Notes under the pieces: model-generated
Told to the model about the DNA's origin: nothing
Database searches by the model: none
What the model saw: only the letters and a program-made list of their open reading frames with translations
Translations under genes and position numbers: made by a program
Shown: positions 1-9,547 of the stretch, piece after piece
Numbering within the stretch: the first letter of the stretch is position 1
Layout of the letters: each line of letters opens with the position of its first letter
NCBI RefSeq assembly: GCF_005869225.1
Contig: NZ_SWFP01000002.1
Coordinates: forward strand, 620,001 to 684,000
Source: Dyadobacter bucti
GTDB taxonomy: Bacteria; Bacteroidota; Bacteroidia; Cytophagales; Spirosomataceae
Direction: 5' to 3'
Length of the DNA: 64,000 nucleotides

Positions 1-241
1 GTGCAGCGCCCATGGCACCGGCCGTCAGCAGCCACAAAGGCACTTCTTTCACCCGGGCCAATGCTTCTGAATCAAAGGATGTAAAACCGATAATGATCGC
101 AGTAATAGCGCCTATCGTCCAGAAAACAGCATTCCCGATCTTTGCATTTTTGATGATCACGCCTACCTGCGCGTTCATGGTCAGGTGTATGGTCAGGATG
201 ACGCCTATGAAAAGCATCAGTACAAAAAGAGATAGTTTCAT
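1..241 (-). CDS. DUF606 (YdcZ-type) DMT-family transporter, 5' part
   Basis: Only the first 80 or so codons are in the window; the gene runs off the left edge. Translation of the minus strand from the ATG at 241 gives MKLSLFVLMLFIGVILTIHL, then T-M-N-A-Q, a second hydrophobic segment (W-T-I-G-A-I-T-A-I-I-I-G) and W-L-L-T-A-G-A-M-G-A-A. A helix ending in an N-A-x-x-G-like motif, followed by further helices and a WLL-x-GxxGA element, is typical of the DUF606 branch of the drug/metabolite transporter superfamily, inner-membrane proteins of unknown substrate. It lies 25 nt downstream of the FG-GAP gene on the same strand and may be the last gene of the sigma/FecR/SusCD unit. The assignment is by pattern recognition on a fragment, so it is moderately secure. 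Confidence 0.6.
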   Translation of the reverse strand, partial: MKLSLFVLMLFIGVILTIHLTMNAQVGVIIKNAKIGNAVFWTIGAITAIIIGFTSFDSEALARVKEVPLWLLTAGAMGAA

Positions 242-266
242 AATCGTATCTTGTTGGATGGGTTAA

Positions 267-2213
267 TTATTTCTTTGCTTTGGTACCTACATTCCAGTAA
301 ATGAAAGTGCCTTTGTTCGTGGACGTAATGATGTCGACAGCACCGTCCTTATTGATATCCACAGCGGTCACTTCCGAGCCTGCACCCGAACGGTTATGGA
401 TCAGTTCAGGAACGAATTCCGCACCGCCCAGCGCCTTCGGATTCCTCACCGTCCGGTACCAGTACAATACCGAGGGACCGTAGGAATCAGGATCGTACAT
501 ATTGTCGAGGTGGGTGAAATTCCTTTTCCCGACAATGTAATCCGGGATGCCGTCTTTATCCACGTCGGCAAAAGTGGCACCATGTGCCTGCGAGAATGTG
601 ACGTTGCCCGCGCTTTTTGCGGAATAATCATCACTGATCATATGCCGGGTGAAAGTAATGTTGCCGCTCGCATCGCGCTTCTGCTCGAACCAGGCAAGGC
701 CGAAACCGTGCACGTTGAGATTGGTCACGACATCGTTCAGCCCGTCGCCGTTTGCATCATAAACCGCCATCAAACTCCCACCAATGTTACTGCCGCGCCG
801 CCCGTACCTGCCAAAAGCGATCGGATGGTATTTCCAGGTCGTTTCCGCATTTAGCGTTGCAGGCTGCTCCCACCAGCCCATTGCGTTCAGGAGGTCCATA
901 CGTCCGTCACCGTTGATATCGCCGGTGCCTATCCCGTGGGCCATTCCGTAGCCTTTGCCGGAAATGGTATATTCCTTCCAGGGTTTGCCGGGATCATTTT
1001 TGTCAAATTTGGCGTACCGCATAAAGCCTTCCGCCGCATATACCAGCTCTGGTACTCCGTCTTTGTCGATGTCAACAAAATCGGTGATCTCGCTTTGTAC
1101 GGAAGGCAGGATATCGTAGCTTTTCCAGCGACGGGACTCGCCTTTGGGATTTATAAAAAGCACCGCTCTGGAAGGGCTGGTCAGCACATCGGGCCAGCTG
1201 TCACCGTTGAAATCATAGGTAAACTGCACGTTGGTACTGGTAAATTCCTTGGAAGGCCCAACGGCTATTGCCGTGAAAATCTCCTTGTGTTTTGTAAAAT
1301 CCGGCCCAAAATATATGTACGGGCCTGCCACCACATCCATGGATCCGTCTTTGTTAAAATCCGCCGCATCAGCGCCCCAGGAATAATACATATCGCTGAT
1401 CCGCTGCACCCTGAAGCGCGACGAAGATTTTTCGACAGGTGTTTCCCGGACAGACAGATCTTTGAGCATGATATCTTTAAAACGTACCTCACCCGAACCT
1501 GACGCCAGTATTGCCACCGGACCAAAAGCGTGCAAAGCAGAATCCCCGTCCACCGCACCGCCGACTTCCCCGCCGTCATTCAGGAAATTCCGGATCACGT
1601 TCTCTTCCAGGAAAACCTCGATCTGGTTCCATTGTCCCGGACGCAGATCGGTATTCGGCCTGGTCACCGGTAAGTCCGACGGAGGAGTCGGTCTCGGAGG
1701 CATAGCATTTCTCCGGGCTGCCTGAGGGTCGTTTTTGACTTCGGGAGGCGCCAGGCGATAATAAATACCGCCGGCATTCCTCAATTTTTCACGACCGGTT
1801 TCCTTGCCACGGGCATCTAGCGTTACGGAATAGGGCGCAACTCCATCTTTCCCGATCGAAAGCAAAACCCCTTTCATGCCAGTGCCTGTCTTTTCCAGCC
1901 TGAAAATCACAGCAGTTTCTGCCTCGCCACTACATTTGAACAAAGCGTGAAAACTGATATCCTGATAAGCCGATTTGTCAAGAACCAGCCAGCCGCCGGA
2001 TGTACCCGGTTTTGCCTTCCCGATCAGCTCGCCATTTTGCGCCTGCCACGTTGCGTCGCCTATGGTAGTCGACCCGCCGAGGCTGGATCCTTTGAAGGTA
2101 TATTCGGGCATGAAAGTCAGCCCGAAATCCGGCTTTTCAGCATCCGAACCTGATTGGGCAAATGAAAACACCGACCAACATGTGCATGCTATTAGTAATA
2201 TGAATGGTTTCAT
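267..2213 (-). CDS. Secreted DUF1080 (LamG-like) protein with FG-GAP/VCBS beta-propeller
   Basis: A 648-residue exported protein. The ATG at 2213 is chosen over an upstream in-frame ATG at 2318 because it opens directly into a Sec signal (MKPFILLIACTCWSVFSFAQ), while the upstream extension is polar and proline-rich. Residues about 25-260 resemble the DUF1080 / 3-keto-disaccharide hydrolase beta-sandwich (F-x-L-x-F style start, then W-Q-A-Q-N-G-E-L and G-G-W-L-V-L-D). The rest carries at least seven calcium-binding-like FG-GAP repeats of the form D-x-N/D-x-D-G-x-x-D (for example DFNKDGSMDVV, DINGDGRMDLL, DVDKDGIPDYI). The family is usually periplasmic or surface exposed and linked to carbohydrate processing. 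It follows SusD by 124 nt, so the context suggests a ligand-binding or hydrolytic accessory of this SusCD system. The domain calls are solid; the catalytic role is not proven. Confidence 0.8.
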   Translation of the reverse strand: MKPFILLIACTCWSVFSFAQSGSDAEKPDFGLTFMPEYTFKGSSLGGSTTIGDATWQAQNGELIGKAKPGTSGGWLVLDKSAYQDISFHALFKCSGEAETAVIFRLEKTGTGMKGVLLSIGKDGVAPYSVTLDARGKETGREKLRNAGGIYYRLAPPEVKNDPQAARRNAMPPRPTPPSDLPVTRPNTDLRPGQWNQIEVFLEENVIRNFLNDGGEVGGAVDGDSALHAFGPVAILASGSGEVRFKDIMLKDLSVRETPVEKSSSRFRVQRISDMYYSWGADAADFNKDGSMDVVAGPYIYFGPDFTKHKEIFTAIAVGPSKEFTSTNVQFTYDFNGDSWPDVLTSPSRAVLFINPKGESRRWKSYDILPSVQSEITDFVDIDKDGVPELVYAAEGFMRYAKFDKNDPGKPWKEYTISGKGYGMAHGIGTGDINGDGRMDLLNAMGWWEQPATLNAETTWKYHPIAFGRYGRRGSNIGGSLMAVYDANGDGLNDVVTNLNVHGFGLAWFEQKRDASGNITFTRHMISDDYSAKSAGNVTFSQAHGATFADVDKDGIPDYIVGKRNFTHLDNMYDPDSYGPSVLYWYRTVRNPKALGGAEFVPELIHNRSGAGSEVTAVDINKDGAVDIITSTNKGTFIYWNVGTKAKK

Positions 2214-2337
2214 TGGATATGGTTTTATTGATTGCCCACCTTTGCCAGGCGGGCTTTCGCTCGTGCCTTCGACCGCCGGGCGGTCCCGTTCGCTCAGGCC
2301 GACAGATGAATTCTTCATATGTCAGCGGAGTCGATGG

Positions 2338-3843
2338 CTAGTAACCGTTATTTTGTTTCAGCTTTCCTTTGCTCAGGTTGATTTCCAGCTGCGGGATCGG
2401 GAATATTTCGTTTACACCGTCGCGGAAGCCCGAGCCTTTTGCAGTATTGTATTTGGTCGCGTAGGCCCTTACTACTTTTCCGGCACGTCCCTGGCGTACC
2501 AGTTCAAAGAAGCGTTCGTATTCCTGGCCAAACTCCACACGCTGCTCATGCCAGATCTTTTCCCTCAGCGCCACTTTGTCCGTAACGGTCACGTCGGGCA
2601 AAATACCTGCCGCTCCGCCCCGGGCGCGGGCGCGTACCTGGTTCAGCGCAGCAAGGGCAACCGCAGGTTTTCCGTTTTCATTGGCAGCCTCTGCATACCA
2701 GAGTAACACTTTACCCATACGCATGTAAATATCGTCCCGACCAGCCTGAATAGCCCCTGCAATTCTTTCGTATTCAGGAACATACATTTTTTTATTCAAA
2801 TAACCCGTAGTACTGTTACCGACATTGGCTACCAGTCCGTCCGGCATTACGTCGCCGTTTTTGTAAACTGTCTGTGCCATGCGCGGGTCGCCCGGCTCAA
2901 ATGCATCCACAAAATCCTGGGTAGGCAGGTTGAAGCCCCAGCCATTCCTGGCACGGCTTGCCATGACGATATTGAGCTGGTTATTGGCTGGCTGTGCACC
3001 CTGGTCGTTTACAAACTGTACCTGAAAAATGTGCTCCTTACTGTTTTCACCGGCGCGGAGGAACATACCGAGATAGTTAGGGTCCAAAGCATATTCTCCC
3101 GAATTGATGACTTTCCCAAACCATTCTTCTGCTTTCACGAAGTCATTCAGATACAGGTAAACCTTGCCCAGATAAGCCGATGCAGCACCTTTGGTAGCAC
3201 GTCCCCGGTCAGCAGCGGGATATTTACTGGCTTCCGGCAAGACAGGGATGGCCTCTTGCAAGTCTTTGATGATCTGATTGTACACAGCCTGTTTGGGCGC
3301 CCGTTCGAGATCGTAGACATTCTGGTTCGCTGTGAGGATCAGGGGCACATCGCCAAATGTTTTTACCAAATTGATATAGTACCAGGCGCGTAAAAACTTC
3401 GCTTCCGCCAGATACTGGTTTTTAAGCGCATCATCCATCGTGATCCCTGGAATATTGTCCAGCACCAGATTGGCCCGGCGGATCCCGATGTACTCCGTAG
3501 ACCACGCAAAACGGATCGCATCATTGTCAGAAGGAATATTGAAAAGAGAGATCTGCTGCGCGTACAGCTGATCGGAACCGGACTCACCGCCTTTTTCGGT
3601 ATCGTCTGAGGCCACATTCGCCAGTACCCAGTGCATATAGCCGGTACCCACATAAGTACAGCACCAGTTGTTCCCAGCCAGGGGTGTATATGCGGCAGTC
3701 AATGCCCTTTTTGCGTCATCCGCAGTGATATAGGCGTTAACCGCACTGATCTGCGCGAGGGGATCTTTCTCCAGTATGCTCTGACAACCCAGGATCAACC
3801 AGCATAGTAAAGTATATGAGATATAAGATAAATGCTTCATCAC
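2338..3843 (-). CDS. RagB/SusD-family outer-membrane lipoprotein
   Basis: A 501-residue lipoprotein with lipobox L-I-L-G-C at Cys20. The N-terminal SusD pattern (L-E-K-D-P-L-A-Q-I at residues 25-33) is followed by TPR-like helices, including F-L-R-A-W-Y-Y-I-N-L-V-K-T-F-G-D-V-P, the classic SusD signature. The C-terminus (E-I-F-P-I-P-Q-L-E-I-N) is also typical. SusD proteins sit on the outer face of the outer membrane as a lid on the SusC channel and bind the ligand. It follows the SusC gene by 47 nt on the same strand and is surely its partner. The ligand cannot be read from sequence; the neighbouring DUF1080/FG-GAP protein hints at a carbohydrate. Confidence 0.93.
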   Translation of the reverse strand: MMKHLSYISYTLLCWLILGCQSILEKDPLAQISAVNAYITADDAKRALTAAYTPLAGNNWCCTYVGTGYMHWVLANVASDDTEKGGESGSDQLYAQQISLFNIPSDNDAIRFAWSTEYIGIRRANLVLDNIPGITMDDALKNQYLAEAKFLRAWYYINLVKTFGDVPLILTANQNVYDLERAPKQAVYNQIIKDLQEAIPVLPEASKYPAADRGRATKGAASAYLGKVYLYLNDFVKAEEWFGKVINSGEYALDPNYLGMFLRAGENSKEHIFQVQFVNDQGAQPANNQLNIVMASRARNGWGFNLPTQDFVDAFEPGDPRMAQTVYKNGDVMPDGLVANVGNSTTGYLNKKMYVPEYERIAGAIQAGRDDIYMRMGKVLLWYAEAANENGKPAVALAALNQVRARARGGAAGILPDVTVTDKVALREKIWHEQRVEFGQEYERFFELVRQGRAGKVVRAYATKYNTAKGSGFRDGVNEIFPIPQLEINLSKGKLKQNNGY

Positions 3844-3890
3844 TGATTAGAATTTAGTTATTGCTAAAAAATTAATTCCGGTGTTTCCTC

Positions 3891-6800
3891 TTAAATTCCG
3901 ATGTTCACGCCCAATGTGTAAATGCGGGGAATTGGATAATTGGTCTCATCGATCCCGATGTAGAGCGGGTTGTTATCACGGTTTGTACCAATTTCGGGAT
4001 CAAAACCGGGGTACTTGGTGAATGTCAGTGCGTTCTGCACGGACGCATAAACCCTGAAATTGCGAAGCTTCACGAGGTTGCGGGGTACTTTGTATCCGAT
4101 CTGGATATTTCTTACCCGCAGGTAGGAGCCGTCTTCCACATAAAACTGGGACGAACGCATGTTGTTGTTAGGGTCGTTGGTATTCAAACGCGGCACTTTA
4201 TTGCTTGTTCCCGGACCTGTCCAGCGGTTATCCCATACATTCTGGGTGTAGTTGAAAAAGTTGGCACCTTCCATCCGGAATTTCAGGCCCATAAAAATGT
4301 CATTGCCTTGTGTACCCTGCAATTGCAGCTTGATATCAAATCCTTTGTAGGAAGCAGTCGAGGTTAATCCGTAAGTGAATTTGGGCCATGGATTGCCAAT
4401 GATCGTCTGATCGGAGGCATTGATCACGCCGTTTCCGTCGCGGTCCACAAACCGGATGTCGCCCGGCGCGGTTCCTGAGCTTTGAAAAGCATGCGCATCC
4501 ACTTCTTCCTTGCTCTGGAAGATACCGTCGGTCTGCCAGCCGTAGAATGACGCGATCGGGCTGCCGATCTGGGTGATGTTTACAAGGCCTACAAAGCTGA
4601 TCTGCTGGTTGATGGCAGTTCCCGCGTTGCTCAGCCTGGTTACTTTGTTTTTGTTAAAAGAGATGTTTCCGGAAATACTGTAGTCAAAACCGCCGGGCGT
4701 CGAATTGTTCTTGTCATAACCCAGCATCAGCTCAATCCCTTTATTGGTAACATTTCCTCCGTTCACAAACGGGGCCTGCTCTATACCTGAGTACTGGACC
4801 ACAGGCACTTGCAGCAGCATATCCGTAGTTTCTTTGTTATACATATCCACGGAAGCGATGATCTTGCCGTTAAATCCTGTAAAATCAAAACCGACGTTTG
4901 TTTCTTTGGTCGACTCCCATTTCAGATCGGGATTTCCCACGCTTGTAATCGCCTGGCCCCTTGTTACTGCCTGCGAAGTACCGTAAGTATAGTTGATATT
5001 AGGCGTCACCAAACTTGCAAAAGCATAGTTTCTCAGTGAATTCTGGTTTCCCAGTGACCCCCATCCACCTCTCAGCATCAGGTTGTTGACCCAGCCGGCG
5101 TTTTTCAGGAATTCCTCTTCGGACATTTTCCATCCCAGTGAAAAGGAAGGGAAATAACCGAATTTATTGTTTTCACCAAACCGTGAAGAACCGTCCGCGC
5201 GGAAGTTGATCGTTGTGAAATACTTGCCTTTGTAATTGTAGTTCACCCGACCGAGAAACGATAAAATCCCCCACTCGCCGGCGCCACCGCCTACCCGGTT
5301 ACCCTGTGTTGAGAGGTCAAGATAACGCAGGTTTTTGTTGTCCGTGGCATTCAAGGGCAAGCCCGCCGCATAGGCCGAGATGTTCTGGGTATAGGACTCC
5401 TGTGCGGTAATCCCGGCCAGTACATCAAAATTATGATCGCCGATGGTTTTCTGATAGGTAAGGGTATTGGCCCAGCTGTATTCCCGGAAACGTGTGGTGT
5501 TTTCGGTGAGGTTGGCTACGTCGTTAAAAGTACTTGCTGAAATCCGGTAGGCCGGGGTAAAAATGGAGTTCTCGGTATAGCCCATGTTGAAGTTGAACTG
5601 GGAACGGAAAACAAGGTCTTTGAAAAGGGTAATGTCAGCATAAACGTTTCCGTTCAGCACGGGGCGCCTGGTGTCGTTGTTGGTATAATGAATAGCTGCC
5701 AGGGGATTTGTCGAGTTAAGGGAAGTGGGTGAAAAACCCCAGCCGCCGTCAGGCATTTTCACAGGAATTTCAGGGTTTGCCGTCAATGTATTGCCAAGTG
5801 TAGATCCAAAAGCAAACTCTGAAAGCTGTTTGTACTGCGCCATACTCGCCAGGAGATTCTGTCCGACCCGGATCGCAGGCGTGATGTTGTGCGAAGAGTT
5901 GATACGCAGGTTCACCCGGTTAAAGGAAGAACCTTTGAGAATACCTTCCTGGTTTACATAACCCGCTGAAAAATAGAATTTGCTCGACTCGCTCCCGCCA
6001 CTCGCCGACAGCGAAAGATCTGTCATAGGTGCCACCTGAAAAACCTCTTTTTGCCAGTTGGTACCTTCGCCCAAAGCATCAGGATCGGGGTAAAGCGGTT
6101 TTTGGCCGGCATTGACAAGCCCTTCATTGTAAAGTATCGCATACTGGCGCGCGTTGGTCACCGGGAAATATTTGCGGATCTGCTGCAAGCCTTGCGACAA
6201 GCTGATGTCCAGCTGGGATTTGCCTGCCTTTCCTTGTTTGGTAGTGATCAAAACCACCCCGTTGGCACCCTGTGCACCGTAAATAGCAGCGGCACTGGCG
6301 CTTTTCAAAACCTGGATACTTTCGATCTGTTCCGGCGCGATATCGAGCGGGCTGCTGTTCGGGTTGCCGTCGATCACATACAGCGGTTCGGCATTGTTGA
6401 CGGTACCGGTTCCCCGTACACGGATCAGCAATCCGGAGCCGGGCGCCCCTGAGTTTTGTGAAACCTGGAGACCAGGAACTTTCCCCTGTAAAGCCTGTCC
6501 CACCTGGATCACAGGCTCATTTTCAATTTCCTTGGCACTTACCGAGCCGATGGCGCCGGTAACATCACTTCTTTTCTGGGTACCGTAACCCACCACCACG
6601 ATTTCATCCAGGACTTTCAGATCCGGTTTCAATTGTACATCAATGACCGTCCGGTTGCTCACGTTGATCTCCTGCGGCAGGTAACCTACAAAAGAAAATA
6701 TCAGTACCGCTGCGCCGCCCGCTTCCTCTTTGTCCGTAATAATGAGGTTGTAATTGCCCTGCGTATCGGTGGCCGTACCTCTCTGTGTTCCTTTCAAAAG

Positions 6801-7406
6801 GATGTTCACACCCGGCAGCACACCCCCGGCTTCGTCGGTCACTTTTCCCTTGACTTCTCGTTCAGCCCTGGGCGTCAGCGTAATTTTAGCCCCCAGAGAC
6901 GACTCCATCCTTTCAATGGACCTGATTTCCTGAATCGGGTTTTTGAGAAGTTTCTGAATAGAAGACTCATCCTTCCTTTCGCTTTCCGGCTCTTTTTTGC
7001 GGATCACGATTGTTTTGCCGATGATCGAATAGCTTAGGGGCTGTCCTCTGAAAACCTCGTTGAGAACGGCTTCCATAGGTGCATTCCGCACTTTTACCGA
7101 TACGCTGTTACTCTTGTTGAGCAGATCGGTCTGCAACCAGAAATGGTAGCCTGTTTGCTTTTCGATCTTGTCCATCACTGTCTCCAGCGTCACATTTTTT
7201 TCGGAGAGTGTTACGCGCTGGGCGTTACCGGTCGCATAAATGTGCAAACAGGATGTCAGAATGAGTGCGAAAATAAAGTTCATCCTCATGACAATCTTCT
7301 TTTTTGTAGCCGGAGACATCCTTTGAATGCCGGTAAGGAATTCCGGGACAAGCTTACCCCACTGTCTGTAGACATAACATTGTAGGTAGAATGTAGAATA
7401 ATTCAT
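3891..7406 (-). CDS. SusC/RagA TonB-dependent transporter with N-terminal STN domain
   Basis: A 1171-residue TonB-dependent outer-membrane importer. After a long cytoplasmic-looking N-terminus comes a signal segment (MRMNFIFALILTSCLHIYAT from residue 40). Then follow an STN signalling domain (about 65-138), a carboxypeptidase-regulatory-like domain (about 185-275, P-G-V-N-I-L-L-K-G), a TonB-box-like element L-D-E-I-V-V-V-G-Y-G, the plug and a C-terminal beta-barrel ending in Y-T-L-G-V-N-I-G-I. The STN domain means it signals through the FecR/sigma pair encoded immediately upstream. The start at 7406 is uncertain: the ATGs at 7319 and 7289 also precede the signal segment. SusC and SusD together import oligomeric nutrients. 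The 175-nt gap to the FecR gene contains stem-loops described separately. Confidence 0.92.
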   Translation of the reverse strand: MNYSTFYLQCYVYRQWGKLVPEFLTGIQRMSPATKKKIVMRMNFIFALILTSCLHIYATGNAQRVTLSEKNVTLETVMDKIEKQTGYHFWLQTDLLNKSNSVSVKVRNAPMEAVLNEVFRGQPLSYSIIGKTIVIRKKEPESERKDESSIQKLLKNPIQEIRSIERMESSLGAKITLTPRAEREVKGKVTDEAGGVLPGVNILLKGTQRGTATDTQGNYNLIITDKEEAGGAAVLIFSFVGYLPQEINVSNRTVIDVQLKPDLKVLDEIVVVGYGTQKRSDVTGAIGSVSAKEIENEPVIQVGQALQGKVPGLQVSQNSGAPGSGLLIRVRGTGTVNNAEPLYVIDGNPNSSPLDIAPEQIESIQVLKSASAAAIYGAQGANGVVLITTKQGKAGKSQLDISLSQGLQQIRKYFPVTNARQYAILYNEGLVNAGQKPLYPDPDALGEGTNWQKEVFQVAPMTDLSLSASGGSESSKFYFSAGYVNQEGILKGSSFNRVNLRINSSHNITPAIRVGQNLLASMAQYKQLSEFAFGSTLGNTLTANPEIPVKMPDGGWGFSPTSLNSTNPLAAIHYTNNDTRRPVLNGNVYADITLFKDLVFRSQFNFNMGYTENSIFTPAYRISASTFNDVANLTENTTRFREYSWANTLTYQKTIGDHNFDVLAGITAQESYTQNISAYAAGLPLNATDNKNLRYLDLSTQGNRVGGGAGEWGILSFLGRVNYNYKGKYFTTINFRADGSSRFGENNKFGYFPSFSLGWKMSEEEFLKNAGWVNNLMLRGGWGSLGNQNSLRNYAFASLVTPNINYTYGTSQAVTRGQAITSVGNPDLKWESTKETNVGFDFTGFNGKIIASVDMYNKETTDMLLQVPVVQYSGIEQAPFVNGGNVTNKGIELMLGYDKNNSTPGGFDYSISGNISFNKNKVTRLSNAGTAINQQISFVGLVNITQIGSPIASFYGWQTDGIFQSKEEVDAHAFQSSGTAPGDIRFVDRDGNGVINASDQTIIGNPWPKFTYGLTSTASYKGFDIKLQLQGTQGNDIFMGLKFRMEGANFFNYTQNVWDNRWTGPGTSNKVPRLNTNDPNNNMRSSQFYVEDGSYLRVRNIQIGYKVPRNLVKLRNFRVYASVQNALTFTKYPGFDPEIGTNRDNNPLYIGIDETNYPIPRIYTLGVNIGI

Positions 7407-7429
7407 ATCTTTACGAAGGTTTTGGTGAT

Positions 7430-7535
7430 TAGAAAAAACTCCTACTGCATTGGATTTTTGTTTCCTGTTTGGTTACAGGCAGGACTATCCCGACCGTCGC
7501 CGGAGGTGCTCGCTACACTTTCCGGCTTTTTTCAG
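7430..7535. other. Structured leader between FecR and SusC
   Basis: The FecR-SusC spacer holds two short inverted repeats. CCTGT (7464-7468) pairs with ACAGG (7475-7479). GCCGGA (7499-7504) pairs with TCCGGC (7521-7526). On the plus strand the second stem is followed by six T residues (7527-7532) and looks like an intrinsic terminator, but no plus-strand gene ends here. On the minus strand the stems fall within the SusC leader and could attenuate or stabilise the transcript. The function is inferred only. Confidence 0.3.
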
Positions 7536-7581
7536 AATAACCCCATTGTTAGTAAAGACCTTGTGAATACTAACGTGTGGA

Positions 7582-8835
7582 TCAAGATGTAATAATTATT
7601 TTCCTCCCTTCTGTTTTGAAGTTAACTCCGCTGGTTTGCAATATTTTAAGTAATTCAGCCACAGGTACATCTCTTGAAATCTTACCCCTGAATTTGGTAT
7701 CCGGCAGCTTTCCCTGAAACTGCACATCTACGTCGTACCACCGGGCAATCTGCCTCATGATGGTCGGCAAATCGGCGTCCCTGAACTGGAACTGGCCGTT
7801 TTTCCAGGCCACGGTTTCCTCGGTATCCACCGGCCTGACTGAAATTTCCCGGATTTTCTCCGGTTCACGCAACGACATCACAGACTGCTCGCCGGGCTTG
7901 AGCATCACTCCCACCTGTTTTCGCGGGGGTTCCCCGGGTTCCGCCCTTACTACCCTCACCTTGCCTTCCAGGAGTGTTGTCGTTATCATTCTTTCGTCCT
8001 CGTAGCTGCTCACATTGAAATGTGTACCAAGCACTTCCACCACATGCTCGCCTGAAACCACCCTGAAAGGAACCCTTTTTCCTTTTCCGGCAACCCTGTT
8101 TTTCAATGGGTTAATTTCAAAATAGGCTTCTCCTTTCAGTTCCACCAACCGGCAATGTGCATCGAATTTGGTAGGAAAACGGAGCGATGAAGCTGCATTA
8201 AGCCAGACTTTACTACCATCGGGAAGCACGATCCTGTACTGCCCTCCCCTGGGCGTGGTCACTGCGTTATATTGCTTCAGTTTTCCGCCTTTACCAGGAA
8301 TGGCTGATGCTGAGACGTCGTAAACCAATTGCCCGTCACCCGTTTTGGTAATGATCATATTGGCCTGCCGGGCGATTTCTCCCTGGTCGGCGTCGTCGAG
8401 CGTAATCCGTTTTCCATCTTCCAGAACAAGTACTGCCTTGTTTCCGCCCGGCACGATCTTGACATCCGCCACTTCAGCCGGCTTATTCGTAAAGCTGTGT
8501 TTGTAGCTGTAAATCCCGACGCCCACGCCAACCATCAAAATTACGGCTGCGGCATATCTCATCCAACGGTATCCTATATACGAGACCTGTATTTTTTCCT
8601 GATCCTTAATTTCCGAAAGAATTTTCTCCCAGTCCGTGTCCTTTTCCAGTAAGCTGAAAACTTCAAGTTCATGGCCGATGAAATGCTCTTCGGTTAGTTT
8701 GGTAAACAGCGTGCGGTTTTGTTCGTTTTCGTTTAGCCAGGATTCCAGTTGTTCTTTTTCCGGGTCTGTCAGCTGGCCTTTGAGGTATTTGATGATGAGG
8801 CCCGACTGCCGGAAATATTCCTGATAATTCTCCAT
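7582..8835 (-). CDS. FecR-family anti-sigma factor
   Basis: A 417-residue single-pass inner-membrane regulator. The cytoplasmic N-terminus (residues 1-90) begins with the usual helix containing L-I-I-K-Y-L-K-G-Q-L-T. One membrane helix lies at about 92-110 (Y-A-A-A-V-I-L-M-V-G-V-G-V-G). The periplasmic FecR domain contains T-P-R-G-G-Q-Y-R-I-V-L-P-D-G-S-K-V-W-L-N and E-V-L-G-T-H-F-N-V. The C-terminal DUF4974 region (about 345-417) resembles an STN fold and ends in K-I-I-I-T-S. Such proteins hold an ECF sigma factor until the STN domain of a loaded SusC touches the periplasmic part. It lies 133 nt after the sigma gene and before the STN-SusC, the canonical order. Confidence 0.93.
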   Translation of the reverse strand: MENYQEYFRQSGLIIKYLKGQLTDPEKEQLESWLNENEQNRTLFTKLTEEHFIGHELEVFSLLEKDTDWEKILSEIKDQEKIQVSYIGYRWMRYAAAVILMVGVGVGIYSYKHSFTNKPAEVADVKIVPGGNKAVLVLEDGKRITLDDADQGEIARQANMIITKTGDGQLVYDVSASAIPGKGGKLKQYNAVTTPRGGQYRIVLPDGSKVWLNAASSLRFPTKFDAHCRLVELKGEAYFEINPLKNRVAGKGKRVPFRVVSGEHVVEVLGTHFNVSSYEDERMITTTLLEGKVRVVRAEPGEPPRKQVGVMLKPGEQSVMSLREPEKIREISVRPVDTEETVAWKNGQFQFRDADLPTIMRQIARWYDVDVQFQGKLPDTKFRGKISRDVPVAELLKILQTSGVNFKTEGRKIIITS

Positions 8836-8968
8836 ATTATCTCTTTTTCACTATAGAGACACCCAGGGAAACAAATAGGATAAAAAAAATATAAAATTTA
8901 AGATAATTATTTTTTGGCGGGGAGCGGTACTTTGGTAATACTTTAAAAATCAGCCATATTGGCAGAAT

Positions 8969-9547
8969 CTACGAGCCTAGCATCAGCGTGGCTATCGCAA
9001 ATAATTCGGGGGTAAGTTTCAAGCGCAGCAATTCTAAAGCACGCTGTTTCTGTTTTTTGACGGTATTGACAGACATGCCGAGACAGTCTGCTATTTCCTG
9101 ATTCTTTTTTCCTTCCATGTAACCCATCACGGAAATCACCCTGTAATGCTCCGGAAGGGATTCAATGGCGCTGTGAATTTCGGCGAGTACTTCGGCAGTG
9201 ATCATAGCCTCCATCACCGACGCTTCTTCCGGTTCCTCTCCACCCAGTTTTCCTGCATATTCCTGTACAACTTTGTAATGCCGCAAACTGTTGAAGCTGG
9301 CATTACGCACCGTACTGTAGAGGAAATTCTTGACTGCGGTGTTGTTGGGGATCATAGAATCCCGCTGCTGCCAGTATTTGATGAAAGCGTCTTGTGCGAT
9401 ATCCCTGGCCAGGTCCCTGTCTTTCACGATCTGCAGCGAAAAATAAACGAGACGGTCATAGTATTCACGGAAAAAGCCTTCCAGATCCAGAAGTTCTTCA
9501 TCAGGATCTTTATCTGCGTTACCGTATACCTTTTTGAGTAAGCCCAT
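8969..9547 (-). CDS. ECF RNA polymerase sigma factor
   Basis: A 192-residue sigma-70 family protein of the extracytoplasmic-function type. Region 2 is visible at about residues 28-65 (F-R-E-Y-Y-D-R-L-V-Y-F-S, then D-I-A-Q-D-A-F-I-K-Y-W). Region 4 lies at about 130-175 (L-P-E-H-Y-R-V-I-S, then N-Q-E-I-A-D-C-L-G-M-S-V-N-T-V-K). It is the first gene of the minus-strand unit sigma-FecR-SusC-SusD and should direct RNA polymerase to that operon, being released when the SusC senses its ligand. The only in-frame start giving a full region 2 is the ATG at 9547. Confidence 0.93.
   Translation of the reverse strand: MGLLKKVYGNADKDPDEELLDLEGFFREYYDRLVYFSLQIVKDRDLARDIAQDAFIKYWQQRDSMIPNNTAVKNFLYSTVRNASFNSLRHYKVVQEYAGKLGGEEPEEASVMEAMITAEVLAEIHSAIESLPEHYRVISVMGYMEGKKNQEIADCLGMSVNTVKKQKQRALELLRLKLTPELFAIATLMLGS

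Noticed and set aside
7499-7532. Plus-strand intrinsic terminator
   Set aside because: The stem is only 6 bp with a 16-nt loop and no plus-strand gene ends upstream of it.
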